From the NCBI GenBank assembly GCA_901456055.1, contig CABDWT010000001.1:434001-498000 (forward strand): a DNA stretch of 64,000 bases. Direction: 5' to 3'. A program made the position numbers and the translations under genes. Positions 1 to 8,197 of this stretch are shown piece after piece. How positions within the stretch are numbered: the first letter of the stretch is position 1; every line of letters begins with the position of its first letter. The notes beneath the pieces are model-generated. The model did not search any database. It was given only the letters and a program-made list of their open reading frames with translations, and was not told the origin of the DNA. This DNA is from Phytobacter ursingii (lineage in GTDB: Bacteria > Pseudomonadota > Gammaproteobacteria > Enterobacterales > Enterobacteriaceae).

Positions 1-119
1 ATGACTACGGTAGTGCCCGCCTGTGAAAAAAGCCAGACGGGAGAGTTTCGTACGAAGTTAATACTTAAGTGTTATATGCTCTGCTATTCCTTGGTTTATT
101 TCCAGGATATATACAGGAC

Positions 120-290
120 TTAAGCAAGGGCTGTTTTTTCTTGGTTATAAAGTTTACTACAATGAGGGCACATCAATGACAAGCCTTTCTGGACTCGTGT
201 AAAGCTATGTTCTGACTGTTTAGTGCAGTGAGGGCAGGTGCATTTGACGAGATAGTTGCGGTTGTTTTTTGAATCTTTGCGTTGTGGCAT
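120..290 (-). CDS. YnfU-like small zinc-binding protein
   Basis: The product is 56 residues and carries two CxxC pairs (C19/C22 and C41/C44, both CPHC), so it most likely folds as a zinc ribbon. The basic N-terminus and the pattern resemble the YnfU family of small enterobacterial zinc proteins found near cold-shock genes; the family name is from memory. The start at 290 is chosen because an AGGAAAG ribosome site lies about seven bases upstream; an upstream in-frame start would add 17 residues without a good site. It is divergent from the cold-shock gene to its right. Function is unknown; nucleic-acid binding is only inferred. Confidence 0.7.
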   Translation of the reverse strand: MPQRKDSKNNRNYLVKCTCPHCTKQSEHSFTRVQKGLSLMCPHCSKLYNQEKTALA

Positions 291-559
291 AGGGTCTTTC
301 CTGATAAATGGGCTGTAACCATACACTATCCCGGCGTGCATTGCCCATGATCATTTTTTCGTTTGCGTTTAAAAAGGGGGATGATCCCTTCTGGTCAGGG
401 ACTTTCTATTAACGTTGTCATTTCCAGACCTGAAATATTGTTGGCAGATTTTTCGTTAAAGGGCAGGCTGACAGCGCTGCATCAGAAACAGGCCGCAAGG
501 AGTTAAGGTTCTGGAAGCTTGCGAACGTAGCGAGGTGAGAATGGCCTGGAAAATAAAAC

Positions 560-588
560 TTGCATAATATGATATGACATGCCTTAAT
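560..588 (+). promoter_or_regulatory. Cold-shock gene promoter
   Basis: A -35 TTGCAT (560-565) is followed after 17 bases by a -10 CTTAAT (583-588). The predicted transcript would begin near 594, exactly where the cold-box sequence begins, giving a leader of about 157 bases, the usual length for CspA-family mRNAs. Confidence 0.6.
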
Positions 589-594
589 GAGTTG

Positions 595-614
595 TCGGTT
601 TGATACACAGACCA
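595..614 (+). promoter_or_regulatory. Cold box at the 5' end of the csp leader RNA
   Basis: The sequence CGGTTTGATACACAGACCA closely matches the start of the Escherichia coli cspA leader (cold box). In that family the element sits at the extreme 5' end of a long structured leader that controls mRNA stability and translation at low temperature. Position relative to the promoter and the csp start fits. Confidence 0.75.
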
Positions 615-751
615 GTCCAAAGCATTCCCTTTTTGCCCTCATTTTAAGTATCCTGAGATACCTCTTTTTTTGAGTCTTCATTGAAAGTTATGCGATTAAT
701 CTGTAATCGGACCCTGCATGCCGAAAGGCTTACATTTATAGGTAAAAAAAT

Positions 752-964
752 ATGTCTTCAAAAACGACAGGTAATGTAAAGTGGTTCAACCCTGAAAAAG
801 GCTTTGGTTTTATCACTCCAAAAGATGGCAGCAAAGATGTATTCGTGCATTTTTCTGCAATTCAAAGTAATGAATTTAAAACGCTTGAAGAAAATCAAGA
901 AGTTGAATTCTCAGTCGAAAACGGCCCGAAAGGTCTTTCGGCCATTAATGTAGTTATACTTTAA
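752..964 (+). CDS. CspA-family cold-shock protein (CspB/CspG-like)
   Basis: This 70-residue protein is a single cold-shock domain, a five-stranded OB fold that binds single-stranded RNA and DNA and melts RNA structure at low temperature. Both RNA-binding motifs are intact: KGFGFI at residues 16-21 (RNP1) and VFVHF at 30-34 (RNP2), with W11 and F12 before them. The sequence is closest by eye to the cold-inducible CspB/CspG/CspI branch. A cold-box leader of about 157 bases precedes it, so cold induction is expected. A YmcF-like gene follows ten bases downstream, as for cspG-ymcF in E. coli. Confidence 0.95.
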   Translation: MSSKTTGNVKWFNPEKGFGFITPKDGSKDVFVHFSAIQSNEFKTLEENQEVEFSVENGPKGLSAINVVIL

Positions 965-974
965 GGACACTTTC

Positions 975-1181
975 ATTATTTCTAATATTCATCTTCGTTG
1001 TCCAAAGTGTCACGGTTCGCAATATCGTGTTTCTCATTTTGATGTAACAGAAACTAACCCATATGGCGCAAAATGTATTTTTTGCAAAACCGTAATGGTG
1101 ACCAATGACTGTTACAGTTCATTAGCAACAATGCATCCTGTGCCGCTTGTCAGAAATATCACAGCAACGCATATCGTATAG
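975..1181 (+). CDS. ymcF: YmcF-like small zinc-ribbon protein with ATT start
   Basis: Reading from an ATT codon gives 68 residues with two CxxC pairs (C9/C12 and C34/C37) and a conserved core including CHGSQYR, FDVTE and GAKCIFC. This matches the E. coli small protein YmcF, encoded just downstream of cspG and known to begin at a non-AUG codon. There is no ATG, GTG or TTG start in frame before the first cysteine, but AAGGA (963-967) stands seven bases before ATT 975, and the distance from this codon to the first cysteine equals that of YmcF. It overlaps the end of the csp ribosome exit region, so it is expected to be cotranscribed with csp. Role unknown. Confidence 0.8.
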   Translation: MISNIHLRCPKCHGSQYRVSHFDVTETNPYGAKCIFCKTVMVTNDCYSSLATMHPVPLVRNITATHIV

Positions 1182-1221
1182 ATATTTTGCCTGCCTCACG
1201 TAATCAATTAAGGACCGACTT

Positions 1222-1452
1222 ATGTCAGCAAAAGTTTTGGTTTTTTTCAACTCTCAGCCCGTCAGAGCCATTGACAGAAATGCAAGCGACAAGACCGTTG
1301 ATTGTGAATACCCTAACGGCGAGAAAGCGACCCTAAATATTATGCACGCAGGCATTCATTCACTCACTGGTGATCATCTGGAGGTGCGTGTCGCTACTGA
1401 CAGAGAGCTTTCATCGGATGACATCATGAGCGCAGCCCGGAAATTTAGCTAA
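1222..1452 (+). CDS. Small protein of unknown function
   Basis: The gene encodes 76 residues with an AAGGA site seven bases before ATG. The sequence alternates charged and hydrophobic residues, has no signal peptide or membrane segment, and contains one cysteine and three histidines. I do not recognise the family. It lies 40 bases after the YmcF-like gene on the same strand, so it may be part of the same cold-shock transcript; that is inference from spacing only. Confidence 0.6.
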   Translation: MSAKVLVFFNSQPVRAIDRNASDKTVDCEYPNGEKATLNIMHAGIHSLTGDHLEVRVATDRELSSDDIMSAARKFS

Positions 1453-2115
1453 ACGGGGTTTTGGCTCTTCCCATTCTGTATTTTTTACTGACGATAAGCC
1501 ACTCCCCCCTTTCCGCGGCGCTTATGGCGCTGCCAGGTTACTGCCCCCCGGTCCCATAACGGCTTTTGCGCAATCAATGTGCAATAAAAGGATAAAACAG
1601 ATCCGAAAGCTGTTCCGCTGACGTGCCCCCCTTATCCCGTAGCGTAATCTGCCGCTGGACGACACATTCCATCGTTATCCACACGTTTATAGTGCCTGCC
1701 TGTACCGCATTCACAATGATATTTGCCAGTGTCTGTTTCAGCCGTTCCGCTAGCAGCTAGCGCTGGTGGGGTGAGTTTATTCCCCCCGCGAGCATGCCCG
1801 GTTGATGCGATGGAACAGGGTTATGGGCATAACGAGATGCGCGGGCAATGGTGTCGTTCTTACGTCCAAGGGCCAGCGTTCAGCTTGCTTTGGCGGCTTA
1901 TCCAGGTAACACCGTCGTCACATTCTGAAAAATATGTGACGGATTTCTCTCTTCTGAATTTTTTTAAGAAAGCTAACCACCTGATTCCCACTATTTTTAT
2001 GTGTTTTTCTCCCGATTGGTAAATAAATGTAAGAGTAAAGTAAAATTCTTTGCTGCCGATAGGATTACGTTGCGGGTTTTTAAGGCAAATACCTTCTGGC
2101 TTAAGGGGAGTGATT
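1453..2115. other. 660-bp intergenic region upstream of the export locus
   Basis: No convincing gene is seen. The second half (about 1900-2060) is AT-rich and contains the inverted repeat GTCACAT(10)ATGTGAC at 1917-1940, a possible operator. The promoter of the downstream operon is expected here but I cannot place it with confidence. The half-sites are in the reverse orientation to a CRP site, so CRP is not supported. Confidence 0.4.
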
Positions 2116-5100
2116 ATGTCGTGGTGGAAAGTCTTTTCTGGAAATAAAACGATCGTTAATTCAACGGCTGCCCCTGAACCCCGGCGCTTGCTGCTTCAGG
2201 CGCTGGAGCCAAGAATGATGTTTGATGGTGTTGCCGTCACCGCAACGCCGACAACAGCAGATGCCAGCCACACTGATACGGCCTCTCATACTATGGCTTC
2301 GGTGAGTGTGGCCCATTCGGATACCACCGCGGCGGTGACGAACTCAACCGCCGAGACCAGCAAAACGACATCCGGTACATCTCCCTCAGCAAGCAGTTCA
2401 ACCTCCAGCCCAACAACTTCAACATCCAACACAACAACACAAGATACCAGCAAGACCTCCGGTGCCAGCGTGACCTCCGGCACGAGCAGCGCCAGCGGGC
2501 CACAGGTGGTATTTGTCGAGTCGGATGTGAAGGATTATCAATCTCTGATCAATCAATTGCCGTCCGGTTATGAAGTGGTCGTGCTGGACAGTTCGAAAGA
2601 TGGTCTGGCGCAAATCGCCGCCTGGTCCAGTACGCATAGTGGTTACAGCGCCATGCATATTCTTTCTCATGGTGAAAATAATGACCTGATGCTGGGAACG
2701 GTGGCGCTCAATAGTTCCAATATAGCGAATTATGAAAGTGAACTGGCGACCATCGGCCAGGCGTTGAACGCAGATGGCGATATTTTAGTGTATGGCTGTA
2801 GTATTGCGCAGGGCAGCGACGGCGCCGCATTGATTGGCGCATTAGCTAAGGATACGCAACATGCCGTTGCGGGTTCTACGGATCCCACCGGTGCCGCAGC
2901 ATTGGGCGGTAACTGGACACTGGAATACAGTACCGATAAGTTACATGTCGCGGCCCTGGATTTAGTCGGCTACGACGGCCTCCTTATCCGCCCTGTATCC
3001 GGAACAACCGCCTTTGATACCATCGATGGTTCCTTTATTACCGTTCCCACTGGTCAGTCATCGCTAACGGTGCCTAATTACCTGGGCTGGGACTTTACCA
3101 TGCAGATGAATTCACCATCTGATGGTCAGAACGAAATGATTATTGTGGAAAAAGATGGTCTCAGTACGGCAGAAACCGTCGATGCCCTGAGCGATGGCTC
3201 AAAACAAATTACCTATTTTTCGGTTAAATCCAATGATGGTTCTTTGTTTACGCTGAACTCTATTGGCGTGGTGATGAATGGGTATGATTCCGGTTTTAGT
3301 ACGGGGAGTGTCACATTAACGGGGTATCTGAATGGTTCCGCGGTCAGTGGTGCGGTGTTAACCCTGAATGTGGATGACGTCTACAACGGTGGCTATATGG
3401 CCACGTTCGACGTGTCTTCTAATTCCTCTTTTCAGGGAATAGATTCCTTTCGTGTGACGGCGGCAAATGGACACACTATTACAGGCTTAATTGGTATCGG
3501 TGTGATTAACGCCACCAATTTCCATTTCCCCGGCCCGGTATTAACGGCAAGCGGTGGTAGCGCAGCATACAGCGGCGGTACGGGAAACGCTGTTGCTATC
3601 GATAGCGGGATTACGCTAACCGATACCGCCGCTTCCACGCTGACCAGCGCGACAATTGCGATCAGCGGAAACTTTCACAGTGGCGAAGATGTGCTGGCCT
3701 TTAGCAATACGAATGCCACGACTTACGGCAATATTGTCGGTTCTTATAACAGTTCAACGGGCCTGCTGACATTAACCTCTTCTGGCAGCACGGCTACGAC
3801 AGCGCAGTGGCAGGCTGCGCTGAAAGCGGTGACCTATCAGGACAGTTCGCTGTCGCCAAATACCAGTTCCCGCACACTCTCTTTTACCATTACCGATGCC
3901 TCCAGTAATACCAGTAACACCGTAACGCGTACGGTCACCGTTGCTGCGGATGTCGCGCCTGTCATCAACAATCTTAATGGCGATAGCGGGACATTTTATG
4001 CGGGTGGGACGGCAGTGCATCTGGACAGCGGAACCGCTGCAACGGTCACCGATAGCGATACGACCAGTTTCAATGGCGGCAACCTGACAGTACAGATAAC
4101 CGCTAACGGTCATAGCGCAGAAGATGTTCTGGGTATCGATACCAGTGGCACGGTGACCGCCAGCAATGGCACGACCGCAGGCAGTGTTATTTCCGTTGGC
4201 GGCGTCGCTATCGGGAGTATTGCCGTCAACGGTGATGGAATTAACGGCGATAATCTGAGTATTACCTTTAACGCCAATGCGACAGCCGGTCGTGTCTCGG
4301 CGCTGGTTGATGCCCTGACGTATTACAACAGCGCCACCACACCGACAACGGGGAACCGTACAATACAAGTGGTGGTCAATGATGGTCGCGGGCAGACCAG
4401 CAGTGCATCCAGTGTCACCATTGCCATGAACAATAATGCCCTGGTTACCACCAGCGGTGGCAGCGCCGCTTTTACCTCCGGGGATAATAGCGCTTCAACA
4501 CCCGTGGTTATCGATAGTGGGCTGAGCATTGTTGATCATGCCAGCAGTACGCTGGCTTCCGGCACGGTATCGATTACCTCGAATTTTCATAGTGGTGAAG
4601 ACGTTCTGATGTTCACCAATACCAACACGACAACCTTTGGCAATATCGTTGCTTCCTATAATGCAGCAACCGGTGTTTTGACACTGACCTCCAGTGGCGC
4701 GACGGCGACGATTGCGCAGTGGCAGGCGGCGATGCGGGCGGTCACCTGGTCGGATACCGCTGTGACGCCCAATTCAGCCACCCGCACTATCAGTTTCCAG
4801 GTCACCGATGGCAGCAGCAACAGTAGCCCGGTCGCCACACGGACGATCACGGTAACGGCTGTCGATCAGACACCGATAGTCACTACCAGCGGCGGCAGCG
4901 CAGCGTTTACCGCTGGCGATAATACCGCGTCGACACCCGTGGCTATTGATAACGGACTGACCTTAGCAGACCTGGACAATACGACCTTCGCTTCTGCAAC
5001 CGTGGCTATTACCGGTAATTTCCATAGCAGCGAGGATGTGCTTGCATTCACCAATAACAATGCCGGGATGTATGGCAATATTGTCGGCAGTTATAATAGT

Positions 5101-8100
5101 GCGACCGGTATACTGACGTTATCGTCAAGCGGGGCGACGGCAACAGTTGCCCAGTGGCAGGCGGCATTACGGGCGGTCACCTGGACGGATATAGCGGTGA
5201 CGCCCAACACGGCGACCCGAACGGTGGGTTTTACCGTCAATGACGGGACGAAAAACAGCGCTGTGGCGACGCGGCAGATAACCGTTACCGCGACAGATCA
5301 GACGCCGATAGTGACGACCAGTGGCGGCACTGTTGCGTTTACCGCCGGGGATAACACCGTCTCGACGCCTGTTGTCGTCGACAGCGCCATTACGATCAGC
5401 GATTTAGATAACACCACGCTTGCCAGCGCCGCCGTCGCCATTACCGGCAACTTTCACGCCGCAGAAGATGTGTTGGCCTTTACCAATACCAATGGCGCGA
5501 CATTTGGCAATATCGTTGCCAGTTATAATAGCGGCACGGGGGTATTAACGCTGACGTCCGCTGGTGCTACCGCGACCCTTAGCCAGTGGCAGGCCGCATT
5601 GCGGTCCGTGACCTGGACGGATACGGCAATCACCCCTAATACTGCGACAAGAACCGTCAGCTTTAGCGTCAGCGATGGCACTAAATCCAGTATCGCTGCA
5701 ACACGAACCGTGACGGTCGCCAGTACGGATCAAACGCCTGTTGCAACGACATCCGGCCCTGGCACCACCTATATGTTGGGTTCTCCTGGTACGCCCATTG
5801 CGGTGGACAGCGGGTTGACATTATCAGACCTGGATAACACCACCTTTTCCAGCGCCACCGTCGCCATTACCGGCAACTTCCACTCCGCAGAGGATGTGTT
5901 GGCCTTTACCAATACCAGTGGCGCGACATTTGGCAATATCGTTGCCAGTTATAATAGCGGCACGGGGGTATTAACGCTGACGTCCTCTGGTGCTACTGCG
6001 ACCCTTAGCCAGTGGCAGTCAGCATTACGCGCGGTGACCTGGGCCGATGGGGCCACAACGCCGGATACCGCGACCCGTGTCATCAGTATCACGGTGAACG
6101 ACGGAATCAAAAACAGTGCAGTCGTAACGCGCGCTATCGCTTTGTCCATTCCCGTACCGTCTGTCAGCGGGATCTCGACCGCCAGCGATACGGGGAGCAG
6201 CGCTTCTGATGGTATAACCCTCAATACGCAGCCAACGTTTATCGGAACGGCCCAGGCGGGAAGTACCGTGACTGTGTATGTCGATGCTGTTTCAGTGGGC
6301 ACTACCACGGCGGATGGCAGCGGCGCCTGGTCATTTACCCCTCCTGGTGTGCTGAGTGAGGGCAGCCATTTGGTTAGCGCGATGGCCACGCTCGGTGGCG
6401 TAAACAGTGTGATTTCCGCTAGCGCGTCGGTAGTGATTGACACTACCGCACCAGCGGTCCCGGCAGGTATCGCGCTGACCGCCGCCACAGATACCGGCGC
6501 GAGCGCCAGTGACGGGGTGACCGCGAATAATCAGCCTTCCCTGACAGGCGCGGCGACTGCGGGCAGCCTGGTGACGGTTTATATCGACGGGACGGCTGTC
6601 GGCACCACCACGGCGGACGGCACGGGTGCCTGGCAGTATGATGTTGCGGCACCACTACAGGACGGCGCACATACGGTACGCGCCACCGCCACCGATACCG
6701 CAGGCAACGTCAGTGCCGCGACGGCGCCTGTAACCTTTACGGTGGACACCGCCGCCCCGGCAACGCCGGCAGGTATTACGCTGACCGCCGCCACAGATAC
6801 TGGCGCCAGCACCAGTGACGGGGTGACCGCGAATAACCAGCCTTCCCTGACAGGCGCGGCGACTGCGGGCAGCCTGGTGACGGTTTATATTGACGGGACG
6901 GCGGTCGGCACCACCACGGCGGACGGCACGGGTGCCTGGCAGTATGATGTTGCGGCACCACTACAGGACGGCGCACATACGGTACGCGCCACCGCCACCG
7001 ATACCGCAGGCAACGTCAGTGCTGCGACGGCGCCTGTAACCTTTACGGTGGACACCGCCGCACCTCAGGTGCAGGCGGTTACGGCGCAGAATACGCTTAC
7101 AGGGGCTCAGGGGCAGGTCGGCTATAACATCTCCTTCACGAAACCGGTTCAGACTTTATCGGCAAGTGAGTTGCAGGCGCTGGTAACGGGCAATGCCCAG
7201 GCGAATATCGTTTCGGTTACTCAGATCAATGACACGACATGGCAGGCAGTGTTGAGTGTCCAGGGGACGGGTACAGTAACGCTGGGTTTTGTGAGTGGCG
7301 CCGTTAAAGATATAGCGGGTAATTCGTTGTCGGGCTTACCGGGCAATGTACCGGTGTACCAGGTAGCGCCTGCTGTTACGCCTGTGACCCCGACAACGCC
7401 TTCCGGGGTAACGCCTGTGGTACAGGGTAATTCGGCACCTGTGATAGCGCTGCAATCGCCATTGAACTCCCCAATGGCTGGCCTGTTTCACGAAGTCACC
7501 TCTTCGCCCATTGCGCCCAATATTGTTTTAAACACCCTTACAGGCATCAGTAACCCGGCGTTAAGTTTGCCCGGGAACGCTCTGCTGGCAACAGGAAACG
7601 CAACCTTACCACTAACGCTTTCCGTTACCCCAGCCTTTGGCGAGTTTACGGTTCCGGGCGGTACGGCATCGCCTTCGTATATCGGTTCTATTACCAGTAG
7701 CCCGACGGCAGCCCTTGAAGTGCGGGCGGATGTGGGCAGTGTAGGGGTCGTATCCGGTCAAAGCTTTAGCGTTTCACTCCCGGCAGGCACGATTTTAACC
7801 CGTGAATCTCTGGCGAATTTAACGGTGACCGTGCGCCAGAGTAACGGTATGCCGCTGCCTTCCTGGATTAAATTCGATCCAGCAACCGGGCGTTTTTCCG
7901 GACAGCCGCCCGCCGGGTGGAAACAGCCCGTCTCTATTGAAATTCGGGTAGTGGATAAGCAAGGGCATTCAGGCACCAGCCATCTGGAACTGAAAGTCGC
8001 CGGGGCGCGGGAAGCGACTCCCTCGGCAAGTCTTCATTCATCACCGGGCAAGCCCGGTCTGGATCAACAAATCGCCGCACAAAAGACCGTTTTGACAGGG

Positions 8101-8130
8101 CGACTGATGACACCAGAAAAACAGGTGTAA
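2116..8130 (+). CDS. Giant repetitive DUF4347 exported protein
   Basis: The 2004-residue product begins with a short basic stretch and LEPRMMFDG at residues 30-38, an N-terminal motif of the LEPR type found in large exported repeat proteins. Residues about 45-140 are Ser/Thr-rich. Residues about 143-290 are a DUF4347 domain, with ILSHGEN (H185) and VYGCSIA (C228). Six repeats of about 142 residues follow (about 475-1355), each with NFH(S/A)xEDVLxF and QWQxA motifs, then three Ig-like repeats of about 100 residues (two nearly identical), another Ig-like domain and a cadherin-like C-terminus. No RTX nonapeptides are present. The start at 2116 has AGGGGAG upstream. It heads an operon with TolC-like and HlyD-like genes, so it is probably the exported adhesin or cleaved surface protein. 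Confidence 0.85.
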   Translation: MSWWKVFSGNKTIVNSTAAPEPRRLLLQALEPRMMFDGVAVTATPTTADASHTDTASHTMASVSVAHSDTTAAVTNSTAETSKTTSGTSPSASSSTSSPTTSTSNTTTQDTSKTSGASVTSGTSSASGPQVVFVESDVKDYQSLINQLPSGYEVVVLDSSKDGLAQIAAWSSTHSGYSAMHILSHGENNDLMLGTVALNSSNIANYESELATIGQALNADGDILVYGCSIAQGSDGAALIGALAKDTQHAVAGSTDPTGAAALGGNWTLEYSTDKLHVAALDLVGYDGLLIRPVSGTTAFDTIDGSFITVPTGQSSLTVPNYLGWDFTMQMNSPSDGQNEMIIVEKDGLSTAETVDALSDGSKQITYFSVKSNDGSLFTLNSIGVVMNGYDSGFSTGSVTLTGYLNGSAVSGAVLTLNVDDVYNGGYMATFDVSSNSSFQGIDSFRVTAANGHTITGLIGIGVINATNFHFPGPVLTASGGSAAYSGGTGNAVAIDSGITLTDTAASTLTSATIAISGNFHSGEDVLAFSNTNATTYGNIVGSYNSSTGLLTLTSSGSTATTAQWQAALKAVTYQDSSLSPNTSSRTLSFTITDASSNTSNTVTRTVTVAADVAPVINNLNGDSGTFYAGGTAVHLDSGTAATVTDSDTTSFNGGNLTVQITANGHSAEDVLGIDTSGTVTASNGTTAGSVISVGGVAIGSIAVNGDGINGDNLSITFNANATAGRVSALVDALTYYNSATTPTTGNRTIQVVVNDGRGQTSSASSVTIAMNNNALVTTSGGSAAFTSGDNSASTPVVIDSGLSIVDHASSTLASGTVSITSNFHSGEDVLMFTNTNTTTFGNIVASYNAATGVLTLTSSGATATIAQWQAAMRAVTWSDTAVTPNSATRTISFQVTDGSSNSSPVATRTITVTAVDQTPIVTTSGGSAAFTAGDNTASTPVAIDNGLTLADLDNTTFASATVAITGNFHSSEDVLAFTNNNAGMYGNIVGSYNSATGILTLSSSGATATVAQWQAALRAVTWTDIAVTPNTATRTVGFTVNDGTKNSAVATRQITVTATDQTPIVTTSGGTVAFTAGDNTVSTPVVVDSAITISDLDNTTLASAAVAITGNFHAAEDVLAFTNTNGATFGNIVASYNSGTGVLTLTSAGATATLSQWQAALRSVTWTDTAITPNTATRTVSFSVSDGTKSSIAATRTVTVASTDQTPVATTSGPGTTYMLGSPGTPIAVDSGLTLSDLDNTTFSSATVAITGNFHSAEDVLAFTNTSGATFGNIVASYNSGTGVLTLTSSGATATLSQWQSALRAVTWADGATTPDTATRVISITVNDGIKNSAVVTRAIALSIPVPSVSGISTASDTGSSASDGITLNTQPTFIGTAQAGSTVTVYVDAVSVGTTTADGSGAWSFTPPGVLSEGSHLVSAMATLGGVNSVISASASVVIDTTAPAVPAGIALTAATDTGASASDGVTANNQPSLTGAATAGSLVTVYIDGTAVGTTTADGTGAWQYDVAAPLQDGAHTVRATATDTAGNVSAATAPVTFTVDTAAPATPAGITLTAATDTGASTSDGVTANNQPSLTGAATAGSLVTVYIDGTAVGTTTADGTGAWQYDVAAPLQDGAHTVRATATDTAGNVSAATAPVTFTVDTAAPQVQAVTAQNTLTGAQGQVGYNISFTKPVQTLSASELQALVTGNAQANIVSVTQINDTTWQAVLSVQGTGTVTLGFVSGAVKDIAGNSLSGLPGNVPVYQVAPAVTPVTPTTPSGVTPVVQGNSAPVIALQSPLNSPMAGLFHEVTSSPIAPNIVLNTLTGISNPALSLPGNALLATGNATLPLTLSVTPAFGEFTVPGGTASPSYIGSITSSPTAALEVRADVGSVGVVSGQSFSVSLPAGTILTRESLANLTVTVRQSNGMPLPSWIKFDPATGRFSGQPPAGWKQPVSIEIRVVDKQGHSGTSHLELKVAGAREATPSASLHSSPGKPGLDQQIAAQKTVLTGRLMTPEKQV
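5433..6018 (+). repeat. Recently homogenised 426-bp-period repeats
   Basis: About 160 bp at 5433-5592 recur almost unchanged at 5859-6018, one 142-residue repeat (426 bp) later, while flanking parts of the same repeats have diverged. This patchy identity points to gene conversion between repeats. Confidence 0.7.
6461..7072 (+). repeat. Tandem 306-bp near-identical Ig-like repeat pair
   Basis: Copy one spans about 6461-6766 and copy two about 6767-7072; only a handful of bases differ. Each encodes 102 residues of an Ig-like module containing ADGTGAWQYD. A third, diverged copy precedes them. The pair could expand or contract by recombination. Confidence 0.85.
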
Positions 8131-8197
8131 TGGTTGATGGATGTCTAATTAACTGTTTTTTATAAGTAAAATTAACCAACATAGTAAGGATGGTAGC

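Noticed and set aside
418-681. Minus-strand frame of 87 residues upstream of the cold-shock gene
   Set aside because: It covers the csp promoter and cold-box leader, lacks a ribosome site and resembles no family.
1917-1940. CRP-binding site upstream of the export locus
   Set aside because: The half-sites are TCACA then TGTGA, the reverse of the CRP order, and the spacer is too long.
1723-2022. Plus-strand frame of 99 residues before the export locus
   Set aside because: Composition is unlike real genes, there is no ribosome site, and it covers the AT-rich presumed promoter.
3772-4368. Minus-strand 198-residue frame in the giant gene
   Set aside because: It arises from repeated Thr/Ala/Gly codons of the plus-strand gene; repeats shadow each other throughout 2.3-7.0 kb.
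2116-8130. Calling the giant protein a standard RTX adhesin of a type I system
   Set aside because: No RTX nonapeptides or typical C-terminal secretion signal are seen, and no ABC transporter gene is nearby.
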